From positions 124,001 through 188,000 of the forward strand of contig JAODUO010000049.1 in NCBI GenBank assembly GCA_025642075.2: a stretch of 64,000 nucleotides of DNA, read 5' to 3'. The first letter of the stretch is position 1; every line of letters starts with the position of its first letter. This document shows, one piece after another, positions 28,986 through 42,429 of the stretch. A program made the position numbers and the translations under genes. The DNA comes from Ridgeia piscesae (lineage: Eukaryota > Annelida > Polychaeta > Sabellida > Siboglinidae). The notes beneath the pieces were generated by a model. It worked only from the letters and a program-made list of their open reading frames with translations, was not told where the DNA came from and ran no database searches.

Positions 28986-30777
28986 TCTAAGGTAAGCTAT
29001 TGTTCAAACACCATGAAAAGACCACAAGTGGGCAGTTTTGGGGGCTTCTGAAAAAACCTGGTCAATAAAACAACACAGGATTAGGCCAGTTAATTACTCC
29101 TGATGTATTGTCACATTAGGCCCACTGCCTCCACACATTTCCAAGGCACACAAAGGATTTGGTTTCAGGCAGACCAATTATAAATGTTTACCTAGAACAG
29201 GTGCCACAACCCAATCTGTAGCAAAATGATTACTACCTTAACTCAAGTCTCCTGACCAGTTATAATGATATAACAAATATTTGTAGTTGTTGGTTCAATG
29301 ACTGTAAAACATATTTAATTATATATTAAATAAAAAACTTAATAGGTAATATAGCCATGTCGTACAATTAGAATCCGATTAGAAATAATTAGGTTTTTTT
29401 AAAATAAAATAGGTACAGTAACGATTCATATTTAGCACTGCTCCGAATGGTGATAGATTAGGATTAAACTTAATTAATGGCAACAGTAATGTTTTTTTGT
29501 GATGGATTAGGAGTAATGCAATTAGAATTATTATAAAAGTGATTATAATTTGTAATAATACAGAACCCGTGATAAGTAGCATGTAATTAAATACTGTATT
29601 AATGGCAGGAACAAATTGAAATAATTTTTTTTTTAATGAATTTGAGGTATATGACCGCTTGCATTTTAGTTATGGGCAGCTTAAATATCCACAATGAAAT
29701 TTTGCTAAATATTATACTGTCTTTATACACCGTATTGTGATTATATCTGTTAGCAAAATACCTATTTTCTAGATGGGATAGCTTGTTAGTTTAAAAGTGA
29801 CTGCTGATGATCATATTTACAGTTTGATATTATGTGCCAGAGGGTAAATATTGATGGGGTATAGTTTGCCAAATTTATACTAGAGATTACGTCATTTTGT
29901 TTTTCACAGTAGTTCAAAGTTACATGTATTTAGAGTGTCACCAACTGATCAGTGATTGGTATATGTAGTTTGGAATGATGTAAAAACCAAAAATATGCAT
30001 AACATTGTAAACAGTCAATAAATGCATTGCATTTACATGCATAATTTATAAATTAAATCTTTCAATTTTATAACTATTCATCAGAGGGAATTAAAAATAT
30101 GTTGTTTCATTCTTGGTGTCATAAATAAACCCATGTAAGTTCAGTGCCAGCGAAACAAAATATCTAGAAGGAATAATCATAATATATATGTACAATGTTA
30201 CATACACTAGCTTGATTACAGTTAGTTAACAATGATTACAATGATTATTGTACAACCTTAATTGATGCACCTTTGTGTTGAAGTTGATTAAGTACAAATA
30301 TTAGTTGATTAAGTACAAATATTATTTCTTCAACACCACCAATCTTGACATGATTACGATTACTAACTAGTTATGATTAGTTACTAACTAAGGTTATTAA
30401 TTTCTCCAATACACTATTAATACGTCTATTGTATTTAACCTTACTTTGGAATATAATAATGCACCTAAAAATTTTTCCTGAATTATTCATCCATGTTGTT
30501 TATACCGTAAATTTCAGCAAATTTATGAAATGTAAGTTATTTATATAAAGTCTTTCCAAAGGATCCCTGAGCAGTGGACCATATGTGTAACTCAGAAACA
30601 CTGCAATAATTCGGATAATACTACGACAAGAGATGCATGAACCCTAAAGCTGATTTTAAAAAACATTAACGGGAATTGACAACCAGACATTACTATTCTT
30701 GTGAGGGGTCATAGATAACATTTTGGAAGTTTGGAACCCGATATGTAAAGCCTGTAGGAGTAAAATATAACACACAC
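28986..30777 (+). other. POLR2H: POLR2H intron 1, between the two retroposon copies
   Basis: AT-rich; a short direct repeat (gttgattaagtacaaatatt, two copies near 30282-30322) is the only structure noted. Confidence 0.5.
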
Positions 30778-31150
30778 ACATACATAATAATAATAAAGCT
30801 TTATTGCCATATTCAACGTGCATTACATGATGAATTGGAATGTAGTCTGGCGTTGACTCGTATAGTGCCTATATATACAATAAAATGAAATATGGCAAAT
30901 AAATATAAGATATAGATATAAAACATAATTTGATCTTCAAAATGTTTTTTTATTATAATAAATAAATAAAGACAAAATTTAAATAATAGATTATCTATTT
31001 AACAATAATTGTGGTGTAGACTAGTTAATAAATAAATAAATATATATATAAAATGTCCTTTAAAATAAAAAAATAAAAAATATATATATATACACACACG
31101 TGTATATACATGTATATGTAAAAATTATCTTCTAAAAAATTAATTTAAAT
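30778..31150 (-). mobile_element. Retroposon-like repeat, copy 2
   Basis: It shares the (taa)n plus aagctttattgcc end, the acgtgcattacatgatgaat segment and the distal aacaataattgtggtgta segment with copy 1. It keeps about 115 bp (near 30843-30960) missing from copy 1 and lacks the inverted duplicate. Confidence 0.6.
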
Positions 31151-32640
31151 AAGTAAACATACATTATAAGAGGACTAAAATAATAAGACATAAGACATGT
31201 GCTAGTTCTGTTATAACGTAGACATGTGCTAGTTCTGTATATACACCATGTAGTTAGGTTGCCCATTCCCCCCCCCGTTGTCACCGTGTATGCTTGTACA
31301 TGTCTCAGGTTGCATCACACAAGCACTGGAGGGAAACTAATGTAGCGGTTCTCTTAATTGCCACCATTAATTAATCTGATAATCTCACCTAGCTGCAAGC
31401 AGTTGTACCAACTGGATGAATATAAGTCCCTACCTGTGAAGTCACCAATGTCACGTTATGCAACATTACAACGTTAATTAATAAAATGTTCTGATAGGTT
31501 TCTCGCTATTTCTCGCTGATATTTGACACTGACCACCACAAATCCACCTAAGATTCGTGTACATGTTGCATACGTTATATGTCCTTTAAAACAGTTTCAT
31601 ATGTTTGTCGTGTTTTAGAATTATTCTGCAAAGAAAACTGACGTAACTTCCAGCCTTCCACTGTTACTAACTATATTATTTCTGAAAATATGTCATCAAT
31701 GTTTTATAAAATAAATTTCACAGATTACAGAGTAACAATTTGTTTTAGATTGGGCTTTATTGAAAATAATTTATACAATGCTGTTCACATGTTTTTCAGC
31801 ATGTGACATTAGTCATGTGACAGACGACAACAGGATGTGGTCAAAATATTCAGATCAGAAACAAGGTTTCTTGAGACTCTATGGGGGGGATTATGTGTAA
31901 TATTGCCAGGCAAGAAACCTGATCAGGTCTCCATTCAAGAAACATTAATGCAGCCAGTGACTTTGTCACGACAGAAAATTAAATGTTTCTATATTTGGTA
32001 ACCTGCATATGCCTTTGGTGGCATTGGTTGTCTTCTCAGTGGACAGGTCAAGGTGTTATTTCAGTCTTGTTTTCCCATGACCAGTACCATCAGCAATATA
32101 TATTAATTAGCAACATAAAACATAGTTTATCTTAATTATTAGAACTAAACTACACAAATCATCAATTTATTATTGGTCAAATACAAATATGCTTTATTAA
32201 CTTAATGACAATATTTTGCCTCAAAGTCTGTTCTGTTACCAGAATAGAATTCTTGTGTATTGTTACGGAAAATATCAAATCAAAGCAATTTATTTCACGT
32301 CTTTGGAAATACTGAGATAGGTATAAGATGACATATGTAAAGTGTTTTCTAAAATGTTATATATCTTGTTCCGATCTTGTTCTTAGTCGTACTTCAGGAC
32401 CTGAATGTAGTGACTTTGAGTTATCAAACTCAGTCATCGGTAATTTGGCCCAACGCAGTAATATGTCGTTGCAGTTAATTGCTTTGATGTAGCAACTGTC
32501 ATACACAATGCGCTAATTGTCTGTGTGTCTATTACCCAGCTGTGTTACTCTGTGAGTCAAGTCTGTGACTGAGAACAAAGCCGCACTAACACAAGTACAT
32601 GATGATACCTGCCTGTGCTCATTTGCCGCCTTGTCCAGTC
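31151..32640 (+). other. POLR2H: POLR2H intron 1, unique stretch
   Basis: It contains a tandem duplication of gacatgtgctagttctgt (31195-31240) and a short C-run at 31267. No exon recognised. Confidence 0.5.
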
Positions 32641-32751
32641 ACATGATGCCAACTAGCCAATCGGTTGCAAGCATGCATGCCCGGGCTAGCCTGGGTGTGA
32701 GGTTGTCTTAGGAACCATGAATGGTCTGCTGGTCTGAGTACGTTGACCGCG

Positions 32752-32852
32752 TATAAAGGCAGCCGTGGTCAAGACTTGACAGCATTGCCTGTTTGAAAGC
32801 GTACAGAATGTCCACACACCGATTCTGGATGGCGGGCAGTTGGGTGATGCAG
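32752..32852 (+). promoter_or_regulatory. TATA-box unit with candidate short first exon inside POLR2H intron 1
   Basis: A TATAAAG box at 32752 is followed about 50 bp later by ATG (32808), 15 open codons, and a donor-like CAG|GTATAG at 32853. The surrounding sequence is less AT-rich than the intron. Phase is 0 at the donor, whereas POLR2H exon 2 needs phase 1, so it would not give an in-frame POLR2H variant. It could be the first exon of another transcript, or chance. Confidence 0.3.
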
Positions 32853-32859
32853 GTATAGT

Positions 32860-34484
32860 CAGTTTTCTAGTTGTTTCAAATGGTTCACTGAGGACTTGTA
32901 GTGGTTAAACGCAGTGCATTTACAAGTGTGCAATATGCCACATGTGGTTCAGTAATAATCCTGCATGTCGGAGTAACGGTTTCAGTGTAAGAAATGTCAA
33001 ACTTTTTTTAGATGAATTGTTTTAAATATGTTCTGATTTAACCTTGCTGTGCTGCATGGGAAATTATATTAAACAGAGTTACTTAACATTCAGCTGTTTG
33101 AGACACTTTGAAACATGTGATAGAGTGTAACATGAACTGTGTTGCTATGTAAGTTCCTCGTTCATAAAAGTTACAAATTTGGTAAAGATTCTGTTGATTA
33201 AAAGCCAAGCCCACTGTGTGTTTGCAGTTTAACCAGTGCTAACATTATATATGTTATACTATTTGAAGTTAATTCAAATCCACAAGAAACTAGATATTTT
33301 AAGATTTCCTGTCTGTCAAAAAGTCTTGTGTATGCGAGGTGTAATATTGGTTTGAAATATAACTGTTGCTGGCTAATTGAGCGGTAATATGCAATAAACG
33401 ACATTCTTGTTTGAACAACAATGTTAGAGTGGAGAGGGTCATTGGAGTGGTTTATTGTGGAAGTGTGTGTGTTAATAACTGCATGGTCTAAGTAAACGTG
33501 GACCCGCACTTAAGCGTAACCTCGACAGGGTGCTGATACGCATATTCTCTGGTCATGGTGGGTCATGTACACGGTTTTGTACAATGCTGTGTACACTTCT
33601 TATACATGTGTGCGTGCTTGTACAAGTGTGTGCATGCTTGTACAAGTATGTGCTTGTTGTATGCTATGCCGAGTGCTGTGTAACATACATTTGGTAGTTT
33701 GTATGCGTGCTTTATTATAGTACACCATCAATGTTATACCTACGTACACTGATTGTCACTGAAGGCTAACATTGTATGGAAATAAATTAAATATTTTGTA
33801 ATCTTTATATCACCAGACTGAAAGATACTCATTTATATATAAGTATTCATTGAAGAAGCACACACTGTTGTATTAGTGGACGTTTCCATTCCTGAAATAA
33901 TTTCTAATTAGCATCAGAATGTATTATAAACTCTGCCATTTATAAGCAGTCAGTTGTCATGTCCATGTCGACTAAAAACATGCACATTATCACATGTGCG
34001 ATTTTCAGTTTTGTAAAGCTGGTCAATGGTACTTGTGGGTGCTTTTATGTACATACTGTACACAGATAGACAACATACACAGTGACTGTGCAGTGTGTAC
34101 CTTGTGTTGGGACAGTGGTGTAACTCTACACCCCGACTCAGACAGCTAATTACCCCTTTGTCCTGACCTGTCTCTTGTGTATGTAAAGTCTCACTCCTTG
34201 CCTGGGACAGTAGGGGACAGACACCCTGTCTTGACTTGTCCCAATGTGGTCACCAAGGAGGTGGGACATGTATTGGCATGTTGTCACCCTGTCACAGTAG
34301 CCAGTTACCATGGGTCTTGTTTGTCTAGTGTCCGGGTCAGACTGACCAGTGGTTAGTCATTTTGTCATGGTCTTTTCATCGGAGTTGTGGTCCAATTTGA
34401 GTTTGTGTATGGTATATCATAATGATAATTTGACAGCATTTCTCTGCATCAACTTAATCTGGTAAATATTACACTTCATCAATG

Positions 34485-34486
<2 letters not shown>
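32860..34486 (+). other. POLR2H: POLR2H intron 1, 3' part
   Basis: GT-rich imperfect repeats (gtgtgtgcatgcttgtacaa type) occur near 33595-33660. No exon recognised. Confidence 0.5.
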
Positions 34487-34543
<57 letters not shown>

Positions 34544-34645
34544 CTTATTTATGTATATATATATACATTTATTTAATGCTTATATAATATTATATACATT
34601 TATATAATGCATATACAGGTGTGTATATATATATATATATATATA
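34487..34645. repeat. (TA)n microsatellite tracts
   Basis: Three TA runs (34487-34540, 34554-34566 and 34625-34645) are separated by short AT-rich sequence. Confidence 0.95.
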
Positions 34646-35130
34646 CCCCTCTTTTCCCTGCATCCTCTCACCTTCACTTGTGGCTCTTCCTCTCAATCTC
34701 ACCATCTCACCCAGAAATATGACACTATAGACTTCAAAGGATGTCTGGTTCTATATAGCATTTGGCATCTAACCCCTCTCTGTCTGTCTGTCGCTCACTC
34801 CCTCTCTCTGCCTTCTGTCCCTCCCTTCCTCTCTCCCTTCCTATCTCACCTTCCCTTGATTCCCTATCTCACCTTCCCTTGCTTCCCCATCTCACCTTCC
34901 CTTGCTTTCCTATCTCATTCTTCCATAGCCTCCTCTTTCCATCTCACTTCGTCTTTCTCCATGTATCTTCCCTCTCTCCGTCTCTCCTCGCTCTCAACCC
35001 TCCATTGCTTCCTCCCTCCCTGCCTCACGTTTCCCTACCCAGTACCCACCTCTCTCTCCATCTCTCTACCTGTCTCCATCTCCCCTCACTCCCCCTCTCT
35101 CTCCCTCACCTTTCACCACTCCCCAACGCC
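34646..35130 (+). repeat. Polypyrimidine (CT-rich) tract with 24-bp imperfect repeats
   Basis: The plus strand is almost purely C/T for over 450 bp. Within it, tatctcaccttcccttgctt-like units repeat three to four times near 34840-34915. It ends about 390 bp before POLR2H exon 2. Open frames here are compositional artefacts. Confidence 0.85.
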
Positions 35131-35468
35131 CCACTCATGGTCTGCGCCCCCTCTCCCCCAACACAGTTCATCGTGCTTGATGACAGTGCAACAACAACTG
35201 TGAATACCAGTGGTAAAATCTCTTGCAAAATATTTATTGCACAACTCACAACAACAAGACAGTGATCAAAGTAACACAAATAGTCAGGGCACTGATCACC
35301 CTCTTTCCTGCTACAGTTCGGCCACTTTTGGCTGACACTAGATGGCGAAACAGTAATCATTCTAAACACTTTCATAAAATGACTACTAACCCGCCATCTG
35401 ACAAACAGAGCCACCAGTTGATGAACAGCAATAGGAAGAAAAACGAAGTATGAATGTGTGTGAAATAA

Positions 35469-35935
<467 letters not shown>

Positions 35936-36599
35936 ATGCACATTGTGTACAGTATTTTTCAACAAATTATAATTTTATATATTCCTTCCTGTGTCATGCT
36001 TCAACGTGCTCTTATTCAAGTGATTTTGTTGTAATCATGTCACAATTGTGCAACTGTTCTGGTTTCCTTGTACAAGGGTGTCTAGGTCCTGCAGTCACTC
36101 TGCTGTCATTTCCCTCCTCCCCTTCCTGTCAGCTCTCCTTCCCTCCCCATTCACCCTGCCCTGTCTTTCTGGTTGGGAGATTTTACTCTGCATATGAAGC
36201 ACCTTAATAAACAAATAATCCATCGTAACACAGATGGATAAATCCGATACATACACATGAAAGATGACATTTAATCTCCTGGGCTATAAAGATCGTTATA
36301 TTTACCACAATACCACGCAGTTTTCATTAGTATCATTCAGGTCCTGGTTCCCGAATTTCGCTGACATTTGCACACTGTGGGCGGATTCTATCTTTCCGAC
36401 GATTTCTCGCCCCTGATTGACGGCTCACACCTACCTGTTTGCTGTTTTCGGCTGCACTTGATGTGTGCATATCACATGCATATGCCCTTTATAATATTCA
36501 CCACAGCGTTCATGTTGATGCAGTAAGATTGATTGTGGACTGAGTGTAGGAGTCGTTGTCTCCTGACAGACAAGCACCCATCCCACCACTGCGTAATCA
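35936..36599 (+). other. POLR2H: POLR2H intron 2, unique stretch
   Basis: No gene recognised. Confidence 0.5.
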
Positions 36600-37260
36600 G
36601 CGGCTATTGTCATCCTATAATCCCCGACATTGCCAGGTGTCCGGTTTCACGTTTTCCCCAGCTGTCCTGGGCTCCGAACGGCGCTGAATTGACGTTGCCG
36701 CCTCCCAGTTAGTGTTACAGTGACGTGCACACGTGGCTGCCGCAAATGAATGAATGAAATTTGGCCACATGAATGAGCCCACCTTGCATCCGATTGGCTG
36801 GCCGACGTACCACAACTGACACGTGCGCTAACGTCACGTCATGTCACACGCGTTGTTTTCGAGCCTCACTGTGAAAATAGAGAGGGTCAGTACGAGATCC
36901 GGGGGGCTGTGGCCCGGCGGGCCCCAATGTGCTCTAATCCCGTCGCGCGTGCCATTCGGTGATGTCACAACGTCAATGGTCATGCAGTTGCCGTGGTGAT
37001 TCCTGCGTCATCACGCCGCCATGCCGTGTCATCGTCGCGTGATGACGATCGCAGGCCGGGCAGCAAATGAGAAACGTGCGCTGGCGAGCGGGTAAAAATA
37101 GAACGCCCACGTCTTGGGGACGGTGACGCGGAATCAATAGATGCACGTAAAGACGGTCTGTGCGTAAATGTGACTGATAAATACTACGCACATGCACCGC
37201 GTGACACGCGCACACACGCATGTTGCAAAGTATATATACAAAACCATGGAGCAACAGGCA
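36600..37260. promoter_or_regulatory. CpG-rich island in POLR2H intron 2
   Basis: A sharp rise in CpG density in an AT-rich intron, including ggcccggcgggcccc near 36912, several acgtca/tgacgt words near 36835, and many gcgcg/cgtgcg words. It is followed by a GT-rich patch (37266-37310). It looks like a promoter or enhancer island, but no exon is visible. Confidence 0.4.
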
Positions 37261-37504
37261 TTGAGTGTGTCTGCGGTGTGCGCATGTGTGTGTGTGTGTT
37301 TGTGCATGTGTGAGTGCTTGTGACTGGGTTGTGTCGTGCTGGTTGGTCTGTCACACTAGGGTTCTATTTGTGGTTGTCATCATTGTCATTATTCTCATTT
37401 TGTCCAATAGTGCCAGTGTCTTTAGAACGCAATCAGTGACAGTAGTTTTGTCACCACCATTAGGATATTTTTCTGTCTGTATTCTAGTGAGATAAACATT
37501 GGTT

Positions 37505-37715
37505 GCTCCATCTTGGTGGGCTATCTTGGTCAGTCGTCTTGGTCAGCCTCACACATCAGCTGTCTTGGTTAGTCTTGGTCAATTTGGTCAACAGTTTTGG
37601 TAATATTTAGTCGGCCACCTCCATTAGCCATTTTTGCAGCTCCCTTGGCCAGCGGTCTCAGTTTGGTCAGCTATTTTGATCAACTGTCTTGGTTAAGCAT
37701 TTTGATCAGTCTCCA
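37505..37715. repeat. Diverged repeat of ttggtcag-type motif
   Basis: Variants of gtcttggtcag recur about ten times with spacing near 20 bp. It is an old degenerate array next to the satellite that follows. Confidence 0.6.
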
Positions 37716-37756
37716 ACCTTTTATATGTCTCAAACATCTCATTTTAACAACATGTA

Positions 37757-39390
37757 AGAAAGGGTAAAGAAGAGATTGGATTGTCATCAAAGAGGGGGAA
37801 AAGGGTAACGAAGAGACTGGATTGTCATCAAAGAGGGGAGAAAGGGTAAAGAAGAGACTGGATTGTCATCAAAGAGGGGAAAAAGGGTAAAGAAGAGACT
37901 GGATTGTCATCAAAGAGGGGAGAAAGAGTAAAGAAGAGACTGGATTGTCATCAAAGAGGGGAGAAAGGGTAAAGAAGAGACTGGATTGTCATCAAAGAGG
38001 GGAGAAAGGGTAAAGAAGAGACTGGATTGTCATCAAAGAGGGGAGAAAGGGTAAAGAAGAGACTGGATTGTCATCAAAGAGGGGAGAAAGGGTAAAGAAG
38101 AGACTGGATTGTCATCAAAGAGGGGAGAAAGGGTAAAGAAGAGACTGGATTGTCATCAAAGAGGGGAGAAAGGGTAAAGAAGAGACTGGATTGTCATCAA
38201 AGAGGGGAGAAAGGGTAAAGAAGAGACTGGATTGTCATCAAAGAGGGGAGAAAGGGTAAAGAAGAGACTGGATTGTCATCATCAAAGAGGGGAGAAAGGG
38301 TAAAGAAGAGACTGGATTGTCATCAAAGAGGAGAGAAAGGGTAAAGAAGAGACTGGATTGTCATCAAAGAGGGGAGAAAGAGTAAAGAAGAGACTGGATT
38401 GTCATCAAAGAGGGGAGAAAGGGTAAAGAAGAGACTGGATTGTCATCAAAGAGGGGAGAAAGAGTAAAGAAGAGACTGGATTGTCATCAAAGAGGGGAGA
38501 AAGAGTAAAGAAGATACTGGGTTGTCTTCATCAAAGAGGAGAGAAATGATAAAGCAGAGACTGGGTTGTCTTCAGCAAAGAGGGGAGAAAGAGTAAAGAA
38601 GAGACTGGATTGTCATCAAAGAGGGGAGAAAGAGTAAAGAAGAGACTGGATTGTCATCAAAGAGGGGAGAAAGAGTAAAGAAGATACTGGGTTGTCTTCA
38701 TCAAAGAGGAGAGAAATGATAAAGCAGAGACTGGGTTGTCTTCAGCAAAGAGGGGAGAAAGAGTAAAGAAGAGACTGGATTGTCATCAAAGAGGAGAGAA
38801 AGGGTAAAGAAGAGACTGGATTGTCATCAAAGAGGGGAGAAAGAGTAAAGAAGATACTGGGTTGTCTTCATCAAAGAGGAGAGAAAGGGTAAAGCAGAGA
38901 CTGGGTTGTCTTCAGCAAAGAGGAGAGAAAGGGTAAAGAAGATACTGGGTTGTCTTCATCAAAGAGGAGAGAAAGGGTAAAACAGAGACTTGGTTGTCTT
39001 CATCAAAGAGGAGAGAAAGGGTAAAGAAGATACTGGGTTGTCTTCATCAAAGAGGAGAGAAAGGGTAAAACAGAGACTTGGTTGTCTTCATCAAAGAGGA
39101 GAGAAAGGGTAAAACAGAGACTTGGTTGTCTTCATCAAAGAGGAGAGAAAGGGTAAAACAGAGACTGGGTTGTCTTCAGCAAAGAGGAGAGAAAGGGTAA
39201 AGAAGATACTGGGTTGTCTTCATCAAAGAGGAGAGAAAGGGTAAAGCAGAGACTTGGTTGTCTTCATCAAAGAGGAGAGAAAGGGTAAAGAAGAGACTGG
39301 GTTGTCTTCAGCAAAGAGGAGAGAAAGGGTAAAGAAGAGACTGGATTGTCTTCATCAAAGAGGAGAGAAAGGGTAAAGAAGAGACTGGAT
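37757..39390. repeat. 41/44-bp satellite, about 39 copies, in POLR2H intron 2
   Basis: The monomer contains agaaagggtaaagaagagac then tggattgtcatcaaagaggg, with period 41 (for example 37801 and 37842). A later subfamily reads gggttgtcttcatcaaag and has 44-bp spacing. From about 38500 the subfamilies alternate, forming a repeated block of about 170 bp (compare 38510 and 38690 onward). The array ends about 240 bp before POLR2H exon 3. Confidence 0.97.
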
Positions 39391-39630
39391 TTGGCAGGAT
39401 TGGGAGGCAGAAGGGGAGCTAGAGAATGGGGATTAGAGACGGGTGATGAAGATGACAGAGTGAGATTGGAAGACGGAAGAAAGAACAAATTAAGGACAAG
39501 TATCAAGCTATAGACTACAGGGGCAAAGAAGTGGGCAACAATGAACTATTACTAAGCTATAAACCATGCTAACTTGTGCTGGTGACAAAAAGACACCATT
39601 TTTTAAATAAACAATTATTTTAAATTTCAG
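39391..39630 (+). other. POLR2H: POLR2H intron 2, end
   Basis: Unique purine-rich, then AT-rich sequence ending in the acceptor taaatttcag at 39630. Confidence 0.7.
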
Positions 39631-39808
39631 GTGACAAGTTCCGGATGGTGATTGCGACGAGTCTCCGCGAAGACGGAATGGCGGATGATGGAGAGTACGA
39701 CCCGACCGACGCGACCCCGTCGCGAGCGGACAGCTTCGAATACGTCATGTACGGCAAAGTGTACCGGATAGAGGGTGACGAAAGCACCCCAGAACCAGGG
39801 TCTCGCCT
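39631..39808 (+). CDS. POLR2H: RPB8 / RPABC3, exon 3
   Basis: The acceptor taaatttcag precedes it and the donor GTAAGT begins at 39809. The exon encodes [15 protein letters not shown], then DDGEYDPTD, and on through [17 protein letters not shown]. It holds the most conserved RPB8 core, including the [13 protein letters not shown] strand pair. The loop with GEYDPTD and the region after EGDE vary between species as expected. Phase 1 in, phase 2 out. At 178 nt it is the largest exon of the gene. Confidence 0.97.
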
Positions 39809-40584
39809 GTAAGTGTCACATGCAATTTTAGCCAATAGAATGCTTCTATGTTAAACAGTGCGGGATAGTTGGTGCATGTAGCTTTAGTGTTGTTGTCCGT
39901 GTCTAGTCAGCTGCTGCACATACGCTAGCTGTCGTAGTGCTTTTAAAATAATTTTTTATTTCTGTCTGTTAGAAAAGTTTTTAACTCAAGAATTTAAAGG
40001 CAGCGATAAATTAAATTCTGTTACCATTTTGTGATTATAGGATCAAACCTAGCATAAAATGTTAGTATTTTTGGTTTGACACGTACAGTATGTATTTATC
40101 TTTTGAATTTGTTCCATACGAAGACATTGATAAATCAAATAACAAAACCATTTTATGCTAATACAAATACGGTGATAATGTTATAAATTTAAGTCTACAG
40201 AACAGTAAATGTCGCAGTTTTCCCAGGTAATTTAGATTGCTGAAACTTTGTAGTTATTTATAAATAATGTATTTGTTTAAATAAATAATTTCTGCATTGG
40301 GAACAATGCTGAGTACATAACATTATTAGCATTCAAGTCATGAGACATTTAGACAGCTGCTTGGATTAACTGAAATCAAAATGTAATTTTTCATTATTTT
40401 TTTAAATCTGTAGAAAATGTCATTTCATTAAGTTATTTATTTGTCTTAACCAAGTTTCACCCAGCCAAATTGACCATAGTTCTTCCCTTGTGTTGGGCCA
40501 AACTTAGTTACAAGTTAATTAATGTGGAACGTGATATCCGAACACTGGAGTGTCCCGTCTGGTGATATTGTTTGCATCACAACG

Positions 40585-40597
40585 GTTGCTTGGCAAC
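40585..40597. promoter_or_regulatory. RFX X-box-like site
   Basis: GTTGCTTGGCAAC, an imperfect palindrome matching the X-box consensus bound by RFX factors. Binding is inferred only. Confidence 0.35.
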
Positions 40598-41555
40598 AGG
40601 GCACATAGCAACAAGAAGTTTTTGTAATCCGTCGGACAATGGCCTTTATCAAAGATACACTAAGTTGGCACCGCGCGGTGGGTGCATGTGGTGTGTGGCC
40701 ATGCGGCAGGGCTTTGTGTGGGCACCGCCGGCGCGGGATTGTGCATAAGATTATCCGGCGTGAGACAGTCCTGCATGGACTTGCTGCTCTCTCAGTGGAC
40801 TTCTACTCTGATCTGGAGGGAGACTTACTCCAAGTTTTGACACGTTTTGGACCGGTCCATTTTCCCCTAGGTGGGATGGGTTGTGTTTGTGGCCCACAGT
40901 GAAGTGTGTTTTTTATTTAACATTGATTTATTGGACTGATAACTGAATATGGGTTTGTGATGTGAGGTTTAGTTTGTTTAAAAGTATGTTTATGAAGTTT
41001 GTTTGTGAAACTTTGGTGTTTCTATTAATGTTGCTACCCTTAGCAGCGAAGTGGGATGGTCCGAGTTGAAGGCAAGCCTTGTCATGTTAATGAGTGGTGC
41101 TTGCATTGGCTGCCGGCCAGCCAGGTAGCTAGGTACTGAGAGCATTCACTCCGGCCACAGTGTAGGTGGACACAGCGATAGGGACAGGGCTATACTGCAT
41201 GGGTGCTGGTTCAGCTGTCGACTTGGGGTAAACTTACCCTGTGGCACCCTGGTTAATAACCCCGGTGTGTAGGTGGTTGTGGCCTCGCAGGTCTTTCAGG
41301 TAGTTTTCGTTTGTTTCATCTGCAGGGTTTTTGTCAGCAAGGTAGGGTTTTTAGTCATATGGCATGGCGTGGCAAATAGTTTGCTTTTTGCATTCCCACA
41401 GTTGACGGAATCGATGCTGGTGTACACAAAGTTGGTTTTTGTGACACTAGTTTGTGTGTTAGCCTGTTCGTCTGTCTGTCTGTCTGTCAGTTTCCTATGT
41501 GTGTGACTTATGAAACAGTCAGACAGTCCGAGTCGTATCTACCTGGTTGGTGTTG

Positions 41556-41569
41556 GTTTCCATGGTAAC
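41556..41569. promoter_or_regulatory. RFX X-box-like site (consensus match)
   Basis: GTTTCCATGGTAAC matches the full 14-bp X-box consensus GTTNCCATGGNAAC. Confidence 0.4.
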
Positions 41570-42429
41570 TGCCATCCACCATACTCATCCTTCAGTGTCT
41601 TACCGGATCTTTCCTTCAATGTTTCCATGCGTGGTTGAGATCTGTTGATCCCTCCTGCTGTTTCCCAGCGACACTGCCACCGTCGCGACACCAACTGACA
41701 AGTTGGAGCAAGTCGGTCAGTCCATGTGGTGCATTACTTTCTCATTTAGTGGACCGCATATCGGTCACTGCCAAGAGTCCTGACTGCTATATGGGCACTG
41801 TGGGTTGTTGCCTTTGGTGTGTGACGTTTGTTTAAGTTTCCGTGTAATTCTCTAGGTTCTCTGTCTTCCCGTGCACGGCCTTGACCTTCCTTGTCACCGA
41901 GTGCACTTATCAGGAAAGCTTAATCGACACGGTCCGGTTTTATTTGACTTTACGGTCACCGCACTGGATAGGTCTAGTCTTGTTCAGCATTATCTCTACT
42001 GGCTTTGGTTGTCTGGTTATTCAGTTGCAATAGTAGCCAGTGGTTTGATTGGCATTGGCTTACACTGCCGAACTAATTGGTGGGATCATTCCGTATTTCA
42101 CTTCTTAAATTTACTCCGCTAGTTGAGACATGCAGTGGAAATATAGCAGGGTGTGTTTGGGAAAATTAGCCTTGTTAACATATCGTTCGGTTTGGTGTGT
42201 TATGGGAAATGAGTCGTTTGGACATAGACGAGGACGCCGGATGACGACAGGAAGAGATGTGCTTGTTAGAGAGAGAGATTACCAGTTGTTTCACAGTGTT
42301 GATAGACTTGTGAACACAGCTGGTGGTATCTCTTTCTTTGACAAGTCGTGCAACAGAACAGCGCAATGAACCAACCCGATCGACGAATGCAAAAACAATT
42401 AACCAATAAAACTGTTTCCGCCCACCCTG

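Noticed and set aside
34607..35265. Two long overlapping plus-strand open frames rich in Ser/Leu/Pro
   Set aside because: They reflect the polypyrimidine tract; no start context, domain or splice structure.
40639..42369. Run of plus-strand open frames in POLR2H intron 3
   Set aside because: They switch frame repeatedly, lack recognisable families and have no matching splice sites; the GC-richer base composition explains them.
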